Positions 1 to 9,480 of a stretch of DNA of 64,000 nt are shown piece after piece. The translations under genes and the position numbers were made by a program. Location: NCBI RefSeq assembly GCF_003751305.1, contig NZ_RJKV01000004.1, positions 1-64,000 on the forward strand, in the 5' to 3' direction. Each line of letters opens with the position of its first letter. The stretch's first letter is position 1. The notes beneath the pieces are model-generated. The model had not been told where the DNA came from. It ran no database searches and saw only the letters and a program-made list of their open reading frames with translations. Source of the stretch: Stenotrophomonas rhizophila. Its GTDB lineage: Bacteria > Pseudomonadota > Gammaproteobacteria > Xanthomonadales > Xanthomonadaceae.

Positions 1-72
1 CCGGCCAGCGGCCGGCACTACCGCGTCCGTCTACTGGAGGGACCGAACTCCCTCCAGCAACACAGTTGCTAC
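1..72. repeat. Cluster of GTAG-type REP palindromes at the left edge
   Basis: Bases 1-21 read on the minus strand as GTAG followed by a CCGGCC/GGCCGG palindrome and are cut by the window edge. Bases 34-57 form a second hairpin with 8-bp arms (CTGGAGGG/CCCTCCAG) around an 8-base loop. Bases 58-72 are a small CAAC/GTTG hairpin ending in CTAC, the complement of GTAG. The GTAG head with a short GC palindrome is the known layout of SMAG repeats of Stenotrophomonas. The cluster lies about 150 bases beyond the stop of the minus-strand lptG gene. Confidence 0.7.
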
Positions 73-162
73 ATGGACGTACTTGCGGCGGGTCCCGGAA
101 TGGCGAGCCCGTCGCGCCTAGCTCGAGAGCACATGGAGGCCGCTTCGGCTTTGACGTTGGCT

Positions 163-211
163 TCGGCGTTTGGCGTTTGGCGTCTGGCGTCTGGCGTCTG
201 GCGTCTGGCGT
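163..211. repeat. Heptanucleotide tandem repeat (YTGGCGT)n
   Basis: Six head-to-tail 7-base units occupy 170-211: two TTGGCGT then four CTGGCGT. A degenerate unit TCGGCGT precedes them at 163-169. The array sits in the non-coding stretch just 3' of lptG (its stop is at 225-227) and is not part of any convincing gene. Short arrays of this kind change copy number by slippage and serve as typing loci in xanthomonads. The rest of 73-224 shows no recognisable feature. Confidence 0.85.
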
Positions 212-224
212 TCGAGCAGAGGAA

Positions 225-1334
225 TCAGCCCGACTTACGTCGGAACAACAACCCGGATACCACCATCATCACGATCGGCGGCAACGCATACGCAATCCGG
301 TAATCGAACTTCAACGCACCCGCCATACGCCCGAAGAACAACTGCAACAACCAGAAGCCCAACGCGAACAGAATGCCCAGGAACAACCGCTTGCCCATCC
401 CACCGCTGCGCAACGAACCGAACGCGAACGGCACCGCCGCCAGACACAGCGCCAGCACATTGAGCGGATAGAACCACCGGCTCCAGTACACATCCTCGTA
501 ATCGCGCGAATCCAGACCATTGCGCTTGCGGTACTCGATACTGGTCCGCAGATCCGACGCCGTCAGATTGCGCGGCTTGGAAATACCACTGGCCAACGCC
601 GCCGCATCCAGCCGCGACGCCCACGGCTCGGACGCAATGTTCTCGCGCGTCGCCGACCGCTCACCGAAGGTGTCACGACGGACCTTGTTCAACACCCAGC
701 CGTTGTCGCCATGCTCGGCGGTCGTCGCGTACGTCAGCGAGGCCAGACGACCATCGTCGGCGATCTTGTACAGACGCACGTCGTGCAGGACCAGGCGTGT
801 GCCACCCCCGTCCTGCAACTGCTCGTCCCCGCTCTGCGCATTGAGGAAGGTGTCGCCTTCGCGCGCCCATACCCCCGAATACCGGGCCGTGCTCAGGCTG
901 TTGCCCCACTTGGCGCTGGCCTTGATCTCGTCCGCCTTGCCCTGCCCCCACGGGCCCAGCGTCTCGCCGCTGAACACCATGACCGCGGTCATCAGCGACA
1001 ACGCGATCGCCACCGAAGCACTCAGCCGCTTGCGCGACAGGCCCAGCGCACGCAGCGCGGTCAGTTCGGAGGTGGCGGCCAACTGGCCCAGGCCCATCAG
1101 CGCACCGATCACGGCGGCCGTGGGGAAGAAGGTATAGGCGCGGCGGGGCACGGTGTAGAGCACCCAGGCCGCGGCATGGCCGAGGGTGTAACTGCCTTTG
1201 CCGACATCCTTGAACTCGCCGGAGAAGGCCATCACCACGTCCAGGCCGACCAGAACGGCCCAGGTGAGCAGGACAGTGCCGAACACGGCACGGCCCAGGT
1301 ACAGATCAAACCGCATGGGGCGGAACAGGGTCAT
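225..1334 (-). CDS. lptG: LPS export ABC transporter permease LptG
   Basis: LptG is one of the two inner-membrane permeases of the LptB2FG complex, which extracts LPS from the inner membrane and passes it to the LptC-LptA bridge. The 369-residue product has the family layout: about three membrane helices in the first 125 residues, a periplasmic beta-rich domain around 130-275, then three more helices to the C terminus, which ends in a short basic tail. The ATG at 1334 was chosen because it overlaps the lptF stop as ATGA, so the two are translationally coupled. Longer in-frame starts would lie inside lptF. The family call is firm. lptF (upstream) encodes its partner. Confidence 0.95.
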   Translation of the reverse strand: MTLFRPMRFDLYLGRAVFGTVLLTWAVLVGLDVVMAFSGEFKDVGKGSYTLGHAAAWVLYTVPRRAYTFFPTAAVIGALMGLGQLAATSELTALRALGLSRKRLSASVAIALSLMTAVMVFSGETLGPWGQGKADEIKASAKWGNSLSTARYSGVWAREGDTFLNAQSGDEQLQDGGGTRLVLHDVRLYKIADDGRLASLTYATTAEHGDNGWVLNKVRRDTFGERSATRENIASEPWASRLDAAALASGISKPRNLTASDLRTSIEYRKRNGLDSRDYEDVYWSRWFYPLNVLALCLAAVPFAFGSLRSGGMGKRLFLGILFALGFWLLQLFFGRMAGALKFDYRIAYALPPIVMMVVSGLLFRRKSG

Positions 1335-2410
1335 GCGGTCCTCCGGGGACGCGACAGTTTGCCGTCGCGGAAATACATCCACAGCGCGAGCGCCAGCAGC
1401 GGCAAGGTCAGCCACCACAGGCCGGCCGCGCCGGGCAGCTTGCCATCGGCGATCCAGCGGGTGCCGATGAACATCAGGTTCATGCCCACCATGTAGGCCA
1501 GGAAGGCCAGCATCATCCGGCCGTAGCGCTGCTGGCGCGGCGAGCTGCGGGCCAGCGGCAGGGTCATCAGGGCAAAGGCCAGCGCGATCAGCGGCGGGGC
1601 GATGCGCGAGTGCAGCTGCGCCTGGGCCTCCGGGCGCTCATCGCCGAACAGCTGCGTGGTCGGCAGCAGCTCGGGATCGTCGTCCTTGCGGGTCTCGGCA
1701 CCGTCAGGCATGGCCACGTCGTTGCGGGCGAACGTCATCAACTTGTAGTCCAGCGCGCCGTTCGCCGGGCCCTGCACCTGATGACCCTCATCGAGCTCCA
1801 GGTACCGCTGCTTGGCCCCTTCGAAGTACATCCGGCCACGATCGGCGGAGATCACCTCGATGGTGTCGTCCTTCTGGCGCTGCATGAAGACCTTGCCCAG
1901 CTGGGTACCGTCGGGCGAGACCGAGGACAGGTAGACCACGCCGCCATTGGGCAGGGAGGTGAACTTGCCCGCCTCCAGGCCGGCCATGACCACGCTGCGG
2001 TTGGCCTCGTCGATCATTTTCTCACCGGTACGGTCGGCCCAGGGGCCCAGCCACAGTGAGCACAGCCCGATCAGGCCGACCACCGGCACCACCAGCATCA
2101 GCAGGGGGCGCAGCAGGCGCTTGGGGCCGACGCCGATGGCGGTGATGACCGCCATTTCCGAATCCCGGTAGAGCCGGGCGGTGGCCAGCAGCAGGCCCAG
2201 CATCAGCGCCAGCGGCAGGATCAGCGGCATATAGACGATGAACTGCAGGCCCAGCTGTGAGAACAGCAGGCGGGCAGGCAGGCGGCCGTCGGCGATGTTG
2301 CCGAGGATGTCCACCAGGACACCGCCGACGCTCACCACCAGCAACACAATCAGGGTGGCCAGGAAACTCTGGACGAAATCACGCAGGAGATAGCGATCGA
2401 GCTTCGACAT
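1331..2410 (-). CDS. lptF: LPS export ABC transporter permease LptF
   Basis: Partner permease of LptG in the LPS export machine; 359 residues. It begins with a cytoplasmic N terminus (LDRYLLRDF) leading straight into the first membrane helix, typical of LptF. Three N-terminal and three C-terminal helices flank a periplasmic domain (roughly residues 125-265). The ATG at 2410 gives this standard start; an extension upstream would run into the 104-base divergent region shared with pepA. The stop overlaps the lptG start by ATGA. The divergent lptFG/pepA arrangement is the usual one in gammaproteobacteria and supports both assignments. Confidence 0.95.
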   Translation of the reverse strand: MSKLDRYLLRDFVQSFLATLIVLLVVSVGGVLVDILGNIADGRLPARLLFSQLGLQFIVYMPLILPLALMLGLLLATARLYRDSEMAVITAIGVGPKRLLRPLLMLVVPVVGLIGLCSLWLGPWADRTGEKMIDEANRSVVMAGLEAGKFTSLPNGGVVYLSSVSPDGTQLGKVFMQRQKDDTIEVISADRGRMYFEGAKQRYLELDEGHQVQGPANGALDYKLMTFARNDVAMPDGAETRKDDDPELLPTTQLFGDERPEAQAQLHSRIAPPLIALAFALMTLPLARSSPRQQRYGRMMLAFLAYMVGMNLMFIGTRWIADGKLPGAAGLWWLTLPLLALALWMYFRDGKLSRPRRTA

Positions 2411-2514
2411 GGGGCGGTGGTTTAAACTCTCGGATTCGTTCGCGGTGCTGCCCAGTCTACTGACGGGACGTAAACAGCTCGCGATTGTACGGATTTGCCA
2501 ACGGAATCTGATCA

Positions 2515-3993
2515 ATGGCCCTGGAATTCACCCTGAACCACGCATCGCCGGCCTCGGCCGAGTGCGATTGCGTCATCGTCGGCGCCTACGCCGACCAGAC
2601 CCTGAGCCCGGCGGCACAGGCCCTGGACACTGCGTCCGGCGGCCGCCTGTCGGCCCTGATCGCCCGCGGCGACGTGGGCGGCAAGACCGGCAACACGACC
2701 CTGCTGCACGATCTGCCCGGCGTCACCGCCGCACGCGTGCTGGTGGTCGGGCTGGGCGAGCCGGCCAAGTTCGGCGTCCCGCAGTACCTCAAGGCGGTCG
2801 GCGATGCCAGCCGCGCCCTGAAGAGCGGGGTCAACCACCATGCGCTGTTCACCCTGACCGAGATCGAGGTCAAGGGCCGCGATGCCGCCTGGAACATCCG
2901 CCAGGCCATCATCACTGCCGACCACGCCGCCTACCGCTACAGCGCCACGCTGGGCAAGAAGAAGGCCGACGAGCCGGGCCTGACCACGCTGGCCATCGCC
3001 GGCACCGACACCCAGGCGCTGGCCCAGGGCCAGGCCATCGCCACCGGCGTGCAGTACGCCCGCGAGCTGGGCAACCTCCCGCCGAACGTCTGCACCCCGG
3101 CCTACCTGGCCGAGTCCTCGGTCGCGTTCGCGCAGGCGCATGAAGGCGCCGAAGCGGAGGTGCTGGACGAGCAGCAGATGGAAGCGCTGGGCATGGGCTC
3201 GCTGCTGGCCGTGGCCCGTGGCTCGGCCAACCGCCCGCACCTGGTGGTGCTGAAGTGGAACAACGGCGGCGACGCCAAGCCCTACGTGCTGGTCGGCAAG
3301 GGCATCACCTTCGATACCGGTGGCGTCAACCTGAAGACCCAGGGCGGCATCGAAGAGATGAAGTACGACATGTGCGGTGGCGCCAACGTCATCGGCACCT
3401 TCGTCGCGGCCGTCACGGCCAAGCTGCCGCTGAACCTGGTGGTGGTGGTGCCGGCGGTCGAAAACGCCATCGACGGCAACGCCTACCGCCCGTCGGACGT
3501 GATCACCTCGATGTCGGGCAAGACCATCGAAGTGGGCAACACCGACGCCGAAGGCCGCCTGATCCTGTGCGACGCGCTGACCTACGCGCAGCGCTTCGAG
3601 CCGGCCGCGCTGATCGACGTGGCGACCCTGACCGGTGCCTGCCTGGTCGCGCTGGGCCACCAGACCGCCGGCCTGATGACCAAGCACGACGACCTCGCCA
3701 ACGAGCTGCTGGCCGCCGGTGAGCACGTGTTCGACCGCGCCTGGCGCCTGCCGCTGTGGGACGAGTACCAGCCCATGCTGGATTCCAGCTTCGCCGACAT
3801 CTACAACATCGGCGGCCGCTGGGCCGGTGCGATCACCGCCGGCTGCTTCCTGTCGCGCTTCGCCGAAGGCCAGCGCTGGGCCCATCTGGACATCGCCGGC
3901 GTGGCCAGCGACGAAGGCAAGCGCGGCATGGCCACCGGCCGCCCGGTCGGCCTGCTGAGCCAGTGGCTGCTGGACCAGGTCGCCCGCGCCTGA
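2515..3993 (+). CDS. pepA: Leucyl aminopeptidase PepA (M17 family)
   Basis: Cytosolic dinuclear metal aminopeptidase that removes N-terminal residues from peptides; in E. coli PepA also binds DNA as an accessory factor in Xer recombination and carAB control. The 492-residue length is normal for M17. Metal ligands of the family can be placed: K262 and D267 (in [11 protein letters not shown]), D285 (in MKYDMCGG), and D344 and E346 in the family signature NTDAEGRL (342-349). The N-terminal third is the variable macro-like domain. The gene diverges from lptF and is followed after 85 bases by holC, as in many gammaproteobacteria. Confidence 0.97.
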   Translation: MALEFTLNHASPASAECDCVIVGAYADQTLSPAAQALDTASGGRLSALIARGDVGGKTGNTTLLHDLPGVTAARVLVVGLGEPAKFGVPQYLKAVGDASRALKSGVNHHALFTLTEIEVKGRDAAWNIRQAIITADHAAYRYSATLGKKKADEPGLTTLAIAGTDTQALAQGQAIATGVQYARELGNLPPNVCTPAYLAESSVAFAQAHEGAEAEVLDEQQMEALGMGSLLAVARGSANRPHLVVLKWNNGGDAKPYVLVGKGITFDTGGVNLKTQGGIEEMKYDMCGGANVIGTFVAAVTAKLPLNLVVVVPAVENAIDGNAYRPSDVITSMSGKTIEVGNTDAEGRLILCDALTYAQRFEPAALIDVATLTGACLVALGHQTAGLMTKHDDLANELLAAGEHVFDRAWRLPLWDEYQPMLDSSFADIYNIGGRWAGAITAGCFLSRFAEGQRWAHLDIAGVASDEGKRGMATGRPVGLLSQWLLDQVARA

Positions 3994-4078
3994 TGCCCTG
4001 CCCGATCGCGGCCGCCTGCGGGTGGCCGCGATCCCGCCCGGCCTGGCGCCGGGTTCTCCCTCCGCTCCAGGCCCTGCC

Positions 4079-4504
4079 ATGTCCCGTGCTGATTTCTACC
4101 TGATCGCCAAGCCCCGCTTCCTGACCGAGCCGTTGCGCCTGGTCTGCGAACTGGCCCGCAAGGCCAATGACGCCGGGTTGTTCACCCTGGTGCTGGCACG
4201 CGACCAGGCCCAGGCCGAAGAGCTGGACGAGCTGCTGTGGGCGTTCGACAACGATGCCTACATCCCGCACCAGATCGCCGGCGAAGACATGGACGAAGAA
4301 GAGGCGCTGGTGCTGATCGCCGTGCCCGGCACCGAGGCCCCGGCCCGGCCGCTGGTGATCAACCTGCGCGACGATCCCTATCTGGCGGCCTGCGACCGCG
4401 TGCTGGAAGTGGTGCCGGCTGACCCGGAGGCGCGCGAACCGCTGCGCGAACGCTGGCGCCAGTACAAGGCACTGGGCTTTGACCTGAACAAGTACGACAT
4501 GTAA
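4079..4504 (+). CDS. holC: DNA polymerase III chi subunit HolC
   Basis: Chi is the clamp-loader accessory subunit that links psi to single-stranded DNA-binding protein. The 141-residue product starts MSRADFYLI and has the family features: an N-terminal beta strand and helix, the acidic middle segment FDNDAYIPHQ around residues 58-67, and a C-terminal WRQYKALGFDLNKYDM end. The ATG at 4079 is preferred over earlier starts because alignment-like family similarity begins there. pepA-holC-valS is a conserved gene order, which supports the call. A candidate for its partner psi is encoded at 8998-9480. Confidence 0.92.
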   Translation: MSRADFYLIAKPRFLTEPLRLVCELARKANDAGLFTLVLARDQAQAEELDELLWAFDNDAYIPHQIAGEDMDEEEALVLIAVPGTEAPARPLVINLRDDPYLAACDRVLEVVPADPEAREPLRERWRQYKALGFDLNKYDM

Positions 4505-4549
4505 CCCGCGCGGCGCCCGTCCGGTCGCCGCCGCCCCCGGAGACCCTTG

Positions 4550-4738
4550 ATGCGCCTGTTGATCGCCCTGATCTTTCCCTGGTTCGCCTTCTTCACCATC
4601 GGCCGCCCGATCGCAGGCATCCTCTGCCTGATCCTGCAGATCACGCTGATCGGCTGGCTGCCCGCCGCGATCTGGGCCGCCTACGCGGTCTCACAGTTCC
4701 ATACCGACCAGAAGATCCGTCGCGCCTTAGGGCGCTGA
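4550..4738 (+). CDS. Small YqaE/Pmp3-like membrane protein
   Basis: A 62-residue protein made almost entirely of two hydrophobic helices (about residues 3-22 and 25-48), with a charged C-terminal tail [12 protein letters not shown]. Size and two-helix hairpin layout match the YqaE/Pmp3 family of small stress-associated membrane proteins, although the classic family motif is only loosely present. The ATG at 4550 is preferred to the TTG one codon earlier. It sits between holC and valS on the same strand, so it is probably cotranscribed. The true function is unknown. Confidence 0.75.
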   Translation: MRLLIALIFPWFAFFTIGRPIAGILCLILQITLIGWLPAAIWAAYAVSQFHTDQKIRRALGR

Positions 4739-4781
4739 GCTTCCGGCACCCCCACCTTCCGTATTCGATCCTGGTTCCCGC

Positions 4782-7550
4782 ATGACCCAACTCGCCTCCA
4801 GCTACGACCCGAAAACCTTTGAAACCGCGCTGTACGACGCGTGGGAGAAGGCCGGCCATTTCAAGCCGTCCGGCAAGGGCGAGCCGTACACCATCCTGCT
4901 GCCGCCGCCGAACGTGACCGGCACGCTGCACATGGGCCATGCCTTCCAGCAGACCCTGATGGATGCGCTGGTGCGCTATCACCGGATGCGCGGCTACGAC
5001 ACGTTGTGGCAGGTGGGTACCGACCATGCCGGCATCGCTACCGAGATGGTGGTGTCGCGCAATCTGGCGCTGGCCGGCAACGGCGAGACCCGCGATTCGC
5101 TGGGCCGCGACGGCTTCATCGAAAAAGTGTGGGAGTGGAAAGCGCAGTCCGGTGACACCATCGAGCGCCAGATGCGCCGTCTGGGCACCTCCAGCGACTG
5201 GTCGCGCAGCACCTTCACCATGGACCCGCAGCCGTCCGAAGCGGTGGTCGAGGCCTTCGTGCGCTGGCACGAGCAGGGCCTGATCTACCGTGGCCAGCGC
5301 CTGGTCAACTGGGATCCGGTGCTGAAGACGGCCATCTCCGATCTGGAAGTGGAGAGCGTGGAGGAAGACGGTTTCCTGTGGTCGATCAGCTACCCGCTGG
5401 CCGATGGCAGCGGTACCCTGACCGTGGCCACCACCCGCCCGGAAACCATGCTCGGCGATACCGCCGTGATGGTGCACCCCGAAGACGAGCGCTATGCGCA
5501 TCTGATCGGCAAAATGGTCAAGCTGCCGCTGACCGACCGCGAGATCCCGGTGATCGCCGATGATTACGTCGACCGCGAGTTCGGTACCGGCGTGGTCAAG
5601 GTCACCCCCGCGCACGATTTCAACGATTACCAGGTCGGCCTGCGCCACAACCTGCCGATGATCAACCTGTTCACCCCGGTGGCGGCGATCAACGACAACG
5701 CCCCGGAGAAGTACCGCGGGCTGGACCGTTACGACGCGCGCAAGGTGATCCTGGCCGAGCTGGAAGACCTGGGCATCCTGGTCGAGACCAAGGCGCACAA
5801 GCTGCAGGTGCCGCGCGGGGATCGCACCCAGCAGGTGATCGAGCCGTACCTGACCGACCAGTGGTTCGTGAAGATGGACGTGCTGGCCAAGCGCGGCCTG
5901 GAGCTGGTCGAGAACGGCAGCATCCAGTTCGTCCCGGCCAACTGGATCAACACCTACCGCCACTGGATGGAGAACATCCAGGATTGGTGCATCAGCCGCC
6001 AGCTGTGGTGGGGCCACCGCATTCCGGCGTGGTTCGACGATGCGGGCAACTGCTATGTCGGCCGTGATGAAGCCGAAGCGCGCGCGAAGAACAACCTCGC
6101 CGCCGACCTCGCCCTGCACCAGGACAGTGACGTGCTGGAGACCTGGTTCTCCTCGCAGCTGTGGCCGTTCTCCACCCTGGGCTGGCCGAACGAGCAGGCG
6201 ATGGACGCGCGCGGTTTCGAGCGCTACCTGCCGTCGTCGGTGCTGATCACCGGGTTCGACATCATCTTCTTCTGGGTGGCCCGCATGATCATGGCCACCG
6301 ACAGTTTCACTGGCAAGATTCCGTTCAAGGACGTCTACATCACCGGCCTGATCCGCGATGCGCAGGGTCAGAAGATGTCCAAGTCCAAGGGCAACGTGCT
6401 GGACCCGCTGGACATCATCGATGGCATCTCCATCGAGGACCTGGTCGCCAAGCGCACCACCGGCCTGATGAAGCCCAAGGACGCGCCGAAGATCGAGAAG
6501 GCGACGCGCCGCGAATTCCCCGAGGGCATCATCGCCCACGGTGCCGATGCGCTGCGCTTCACCATCGCCGCGCTGGCCACCCACGGCCGCGATATCAAGT
6601 TCGACATGAACCGCGCCGAGGGCTACAAGAACTTCTGCAACAAGCTGTGGAACGCCAGCCGCTTCACCCTGATGAACACCGAGGGCAGCAGCTTCACCGG
6701 CGTGCCGCAGCCGCGCACCGATGCCGAGCGCTGGATTCTCGCGCGGCTGGCCGCGGTCTCGGCCGAAGCGCAGACGCATTACGCCAACTACCGCTTCGAT
6801 CTGCTGGCGCAGTGCCTGTACGAATTCGCCTGGAACGAGTTCTGCGACTGGTTCCTGGAACTGACCAAGCCGGCCCTCAACGGTGCCGACGCCGACGATG
6901 CCAACAGCACCCGCCACACCCTGCTGTACGTGCTGGAAGCGCTGCTGCGCCTGCTGCACCCGCTGACCCCGTTCGTCACCGAGCAGCTGTGGCGTCAGGT
7001 CGCCCCGCGCCTGGGCATCACCGACGACACCATCTCGCTGCGTCCGTACCCGACCGCCGAGGAGTTCGCGGGTGATTTCGCCCGCGCCGAAGCCGACGTG
7101 GAATGGCTGAAGTCGATGGTCAACGCCCTGCGCCGCGTGCGCAGCGAGTTGAACGTGCCGCCGTCCAAGCTGGTGCCGCTGCTGCTGCAGGGGGGCAACG
7201 ACGATGACCGCGCGCGCATGACCCGCTTCACCTCCTCGCTGTCGTTCCTGCTCAAGCTGGAACGCATCGAATGGCTGGCCAACGGCAGCGACACGCCGCC
7301 GGCCGCCGCTGCGATCGTGGGCGATCTCACTCTGCTGGTGCCGCTGGAGGGCCTGGTCGATCTGGGCGCAGAGCGCGCGCGCCTGGACAAGGAGATCGCC
7401 CGGGTGGAATCGGAGAAGGAAAAGAGCGGGACCAAGCTGGCCAAGTTCACCGACAAGGTGCCGGCCGCCGTGGTCGAGCAGGAACGCGTGCGCCTGGTCG
7501 AATGGACCGCCCAGCTGGACGGTCTGCGTTCGCAGCGCGCGAAGCTGTAA
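4782..7550 (+). CDS. valS: Valyl-tRNA synthetase ValS
   Basis: Class I aminoacyl-tRNA synthetase that charges tRNA-Val. The 922-residue chain shows the HIGH-type motif as HMGH at 50-53 within [13 protein letters not shown], and the KMSKS loop at 531-535. The large CP1 editing domain lies between them (threonine-rich stretch [20 protein letters not shown]). The C-terminal 60 residues form the coiled-coil arm seen in bacterial ValRS (repeated [18 protein letters not shown] pattern). Length and motif order are standard. A GTAG-headed hairpin starting ten bases after the stop may help end transcription. Confidence 0.98.
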   Translation: MTQLASSYDPKTFETALYDAWEKAGHFKPSGKGEPYTILLPPPNVTGTLHMGHAFQQTLMDALVRYHRMRGYDTLWQVGTDHAGIATEMVVSRNLALAGNGETRDSLGRDGFIEKVWEWKAQSGDTIERQMRRLGTSSDWSRSTFTMDPQPSEAVVEAFVRWHEQGLIYRGQRLVNWDPVLKTAISDLEVESVEEDGFLWSISYPLADGSGTLTVATTRPETMLGDTAVMVHPEDERYAHLIGKMVKLPLTDREIPVIADDYVDREFGTGVVKVTPAHDFNDYQVGLRHNLPMINLFTPVAAINDNAPEKYRGLDRYDARKVILAELEDLGILVETKAHKLQVPRGDRTQQVIEPYLTDQWFVKMDVLAKRGLELVENGSIQFVPANWINTYRHWMENIQDWCISRQLWWGHRIPAWFDDAGNCYVGRDEAEARAKNNLAADLALHQDSDVLETWFSSQLWPFSTLGWPNEQAMDARGFERYLPSSVLITGFDIIFFWVARMIMATDSFTGKIPFKDVYITGLIRDAQGQKMSKSKGNVLDPLDIIDGISIEDLVAKRTTGLMKPKDAPKIEKATRREFPEGIIAHGADALRFTIAALATHGRDIKFDMNRAEGYKNFCNKLWNASRFTLMNTEGSSFTGVPQPRTDAERWILARLAAVSAEAQTHYANYRFDLLAQCLYEFAWNEFCDWFLELTKPALNGADADDANSTRHTLLYVLEALLRLLHPLTPFVTEQLWRQVAPRLGITDDTISLRPYPTAEEFAGDFARAEADVEWLKSMVNALRRVRSELNVPPSKLVPLLLQGGNDDDRARMTRFTSSLSFLLKLERIEWLANGSDTPPAAAAIVGDLTLLVPLEGLVDLGAERARLDKEIARVESEKEKSGTKLAKFTDKVPAAVVEQERVRLVEWTAQLDGLRSQRAKL

Positions 7551-7559
7551 GCGCTTGGG

Positions 7560-7634
7560 GGGAGGTAGTGCCACGCCATGCGTGGCTGCCTCCCGGGGCG
7601 GGATGACGTGCAGCCACCCATGGGGTGGCTCTAC
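7560..7634. repeat. Inverted pair of GTAG-type REP palindromes between valS and the EamA gene
   Basis: The left unit has GTAG at 7565-7568 and an inner stem CCACGC/GCGTGG (7571-7576/7580-7585). It is extended by an outer GGGAGG/CCTCCC pair (7560-7565/7589-7594). The right unit, 7611-7634, reads on the minus strand as GTAG followed by AGCCACCCC/GGGTGGCT. The two units therefore face each other, the known paired arrangement of SMAG repeats. The right unit ends only nine bases before the EamA start codon. Confidence 0.8.
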
Positions 7635-7643
7635 CCTGGGCCG

Positions 7644-8471
7644 ATGATGTCGCTGCCCCTCTTCTGCATCGTGCTGTTCGCCGCCCTGCTGCATGCCAGC
7701 TGGAACGCGATCGTCAAACGCGGCACCGACACGCTGTTGACCACGATCCTGGTCACCGGCTCGGCGGCGCTGATGGCTGCGATCGCGCTGCCGTTCGTGC
7801 CCGCCCCCGCACCACAGAGCTGGCCATGGTTGGCCGCCTCGACCCTGCTCCAGGTCGGGTACTACGTGCTCGTCGCCCGTACCTATCAATTGACCGACAT
7901 GAGCGCGTCCTACCCGCTGATGCGCGGCTGCGCGCCGATCCTGGTCGCGTTGATCAGTACGCTGTTTCTGGGTGAACGGCTGGCGTGGATCGCGTGGAGC
8001 GGCATCGCGCTGATCTGCCTGGGCATCCTGTGCATGACCCGCGGCACCCCGCGCCAGCATCTGTGGCTGCCGCTGCTCAATGCCGGGGTCATCGCCACCT
8101 ACACCCTGGTCGATGGCTGGGGCGCACGGCACTCGGGCGCTGCGGTGAGCTACACGCTATGGCTGTTCCTGCTTTCCGGCCTGCCCCTGCCGCTGTGGGC
8201 GTTGTGCCCCCGTGCGGGCGCGCTGCGTCACTATGCGCGCCGCAACTGGGGCTACGGCATTGTGGGCGGGTTCGGGACGTTGATCTCCTACGGCCTGGCG
8301 CTATGGGCCATGACGGTCGCGCCGATCGCGCTGATCGCCGCGCTGCGCGAAACCTCGATCCTGTTCGGCATCCTGATCTCGGCCTGGCTCCTGCGCGAAC
8401 GCGTTACCCGCCAACGCTGGATCGCCGCCGGCCTGATCGTGCTCGGGGCGGTCGTGCTGCGGATGGCGTAG
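7644..8471 (+). CDS. EamA/DMT-family membrane transporter
   Basis: A 275-residue polytopic inner-membrane protein with about ten hydrophobic helices arranged as two similar halves of five, the EamA (drug/metabolite transporter) layout. The first half begins FCIVLFAALLHASWNAIVKRG; the second half starts near residue 145. ATGs at 7644 and 7647 are both possible; a start farther upstream would be inside the REP element. Substrate is unknown. The gene is bracketed by GTAG palindromes and its TAG stop codon is formed by the GTAG head of the downstream repeat. It faces rimI convergently. Confidence 0.85.
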   Translation: MMSLPLFCIVLFAALLHASWNAIVKRGTDTLLTTILVTGSAALMAAIALPFVPAPAPQSWPWLAASTLLQVGYYVLVARTYQLTDMSASYPLMRGCAPILVALISTLFLGERLAWIAWSGIALICLGILCMTRGTPRQHLWLPLLNAGVIATYTLVDGWGARHSGAAVSYTLWLFLLSGLPLPLWALCPRAGALRHYARRNWGYGIVGGFGTLISYGLALWAMTVAPIALIAALRETSILFGILISAWLLRERVTRQRWIAAGLIVLGAVVLRMA

Positions 8472-8494
8472 CGCCACCCCATGGGTGGCTCTAC
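8468..8494. repeat. GTAG-type REP palindrome overlapping the EamA stop codon
   Basis: GTAG at 8468-8471, then a GCCACCC...GGGTGGC palindrome ending in CTAC at 8491-8494, so both ends carry the GTAG signature. The core matches the unit at 7611-7634. It lies in the convergent gap between the EamA gene and rimI, ten bases before the rimI stop, and could act as a bidirectional 3' end or RNA-stabilising hairpin. Confidence 0.8.
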
Positions 8495-8503
8495 ACCACG
8501 CTG

Positions 8504-9001
8504 TCAGAGCGGCGGCATCACCTGGATGTCGTCGTCGACCAGCTCGATGGCCATCACCAGCGCATCCTCGCGCCCGTCGCGGGCGGGGTAATAACGCGGC
8601 CGGCGGCCGATCTCATTGAACCCCTCGCTGTGGTACAGCGCCACCGCCGAGGTATTGGACGGGCGCACTTCGAGGAACACGCGGTGCGCGCCATGGTCGC
8701 GTGCCAGCTTCACCAGCGCGCGCAGCAGGTAGCGGCCGTGGCCACGCGACTGGCACAGCGGGTCCACGCAGATATTGAGGATATGGGCTTCGTCGGCGGC
8801 GATGCTGAGCAGGCCGTAGCCCATCAGCAGGCCATCCTCTTCCATCGCCAGGCCGGGATAACCGGCACGCAGGCAGTCCTGGAAGATGCCGCGGGTCCAC
8901 GGGTACGGGTAACCGCGCACCTCGATCGCCATCACTGCATTGAGGTCGCTTTCGCGCAACGCGCGCAACGACAACGGCCGTGGCGAGCTCACCGCGCTCA
9001 C
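8504..9001 (-). CDS. rimI: Ribosomal protein S18 alanine N-acetyltransferase RimI
   Basis: GNAT-fold enzyme that acetylates the N-terminal alanine of ribosomal protein S18. The product has the acetyl-CoA loop in the pattern QSRGHGRYLLRAL (Q/R-x-x-G-x-G/A) and the conserved N-terminal IEVRGYPYPWTRGIFQDCL block in which RimI proteins carry a Pro-Trp pair. The C-terminal FNEIGRRPRYYP segment is also typical. The start is taken as the GTG at 9001, giving 165 residues, because it overlaps the upstream stop as GTGA. It is the last gene of a three-gene overlapped operon with pssA and a probable holD. Confidence 0.9.
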   Translation of the reverse strand: MSAVSSPRPLSLRALRESDLNAVMAIEVRGYPYPWTRGIFQDCLRAGYPGLAMEEDGLLMGYGLLSIAADEAHILNICVDPLCQSRGHGRYLLRALVKLARDHGAHRVFLEVRPSNTSAVALYHSEGFNEIGRRPRYYPARDGREDALVMAIELVDDDIQVMPPL

Positions 9002-9480
9002 GGGCGGCCCCGCTTGCGCAGGGCGCGCAGCTGCGGCCACAACGCGCGCTTGGCGGCGGCGCTGCTGCGCAGTTCGTCCAGGTTCCAGCTGGCCATCAAG
9101 GCCTGGGTGTCCGGCTCGGCCGGGTTGCAGCCGGAGGCGCGCAGCAGCGCGATCTGCAGGCGATCGGGCATCCGCACCGCGGCGCGGCGGCCTCCGCCTG
9201 CGCGTGCCGGCGTGGCCGCCGGGACGGGCGGCGGCGCGCCTTCTTCTGCCGTGCGCGGTGCGCTTCGACGTACCGGTGCGGGCGCATCCACCGCCGGTGC
9301 CGGCCGCGATTGGCGCACGGGCGCGGCCGACTCGGCGAGCGGCGCCGCACTGAGCTGGACATCAGGTACTGCAGCGGCCTCCGGCTCGACACTGCCGTCG
9401 ACGAACACCGTGTAGCCCATCGCCTGCAGCCAGGACTGCTGCGCCGGCGACCACAATGGCGGCAGCGCCTGCCCGCTCAC
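8998..9480 (-). CDS. Low-complexity protein upstream of rimI; candidate divergent DNA polymerase III psi (HolD)
   Basis: A 160-residue protein with a short ordered N terminus (about residues 6-30, containing WSPAQQSWLQAMGYTVFVDG), a long Ala/Pro-rich linker (about 35-100), and a helical C terminus ending in PQLRALRKRGRP. The GTG at 9480 overlaps the pssA stop by GTGA, and its own stop overlaps the rimI GTG in the same way. No family is certain by eye. In E. coli holD lies immediately upstream of rimI with overlap, and the pattern LQ.(M/L)G near the N terminus recalls psi, so a divergent psi is inferred from position and this weak similarity. The alternative is a lineage-specific protein of unknown role. 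Confidence 0.5.
   Translation of the reverse strand: MSGQALPPLWSPAQQSWLQAMGYTVFVDGSVEPEAAAVPDVQLSAAPLAESAAPVRQSRPAPAVDAPAPVRRSAPRTAEEGAPPPVPAATPARAGGGRRAAVRMPDRLQIALLRASGCNPAEPDTQALMASWNLDELRSSAAAKRALWPQLRALRKRGRP

Noticed and set aside
66-1496. A 476-codon plus-strand frame covering lptG
   Set aside because: Overlaps lptG almost fully and starts in the repeat region; no recognisable domain.
4641-8132. A 1163-codon open frame antisense to valS and the EamA gene
   Set aside because: It is a high-GC shadow frame; it is rich in Gln, His, Arg and Gly with no domain, and valS on the other strand is certain.
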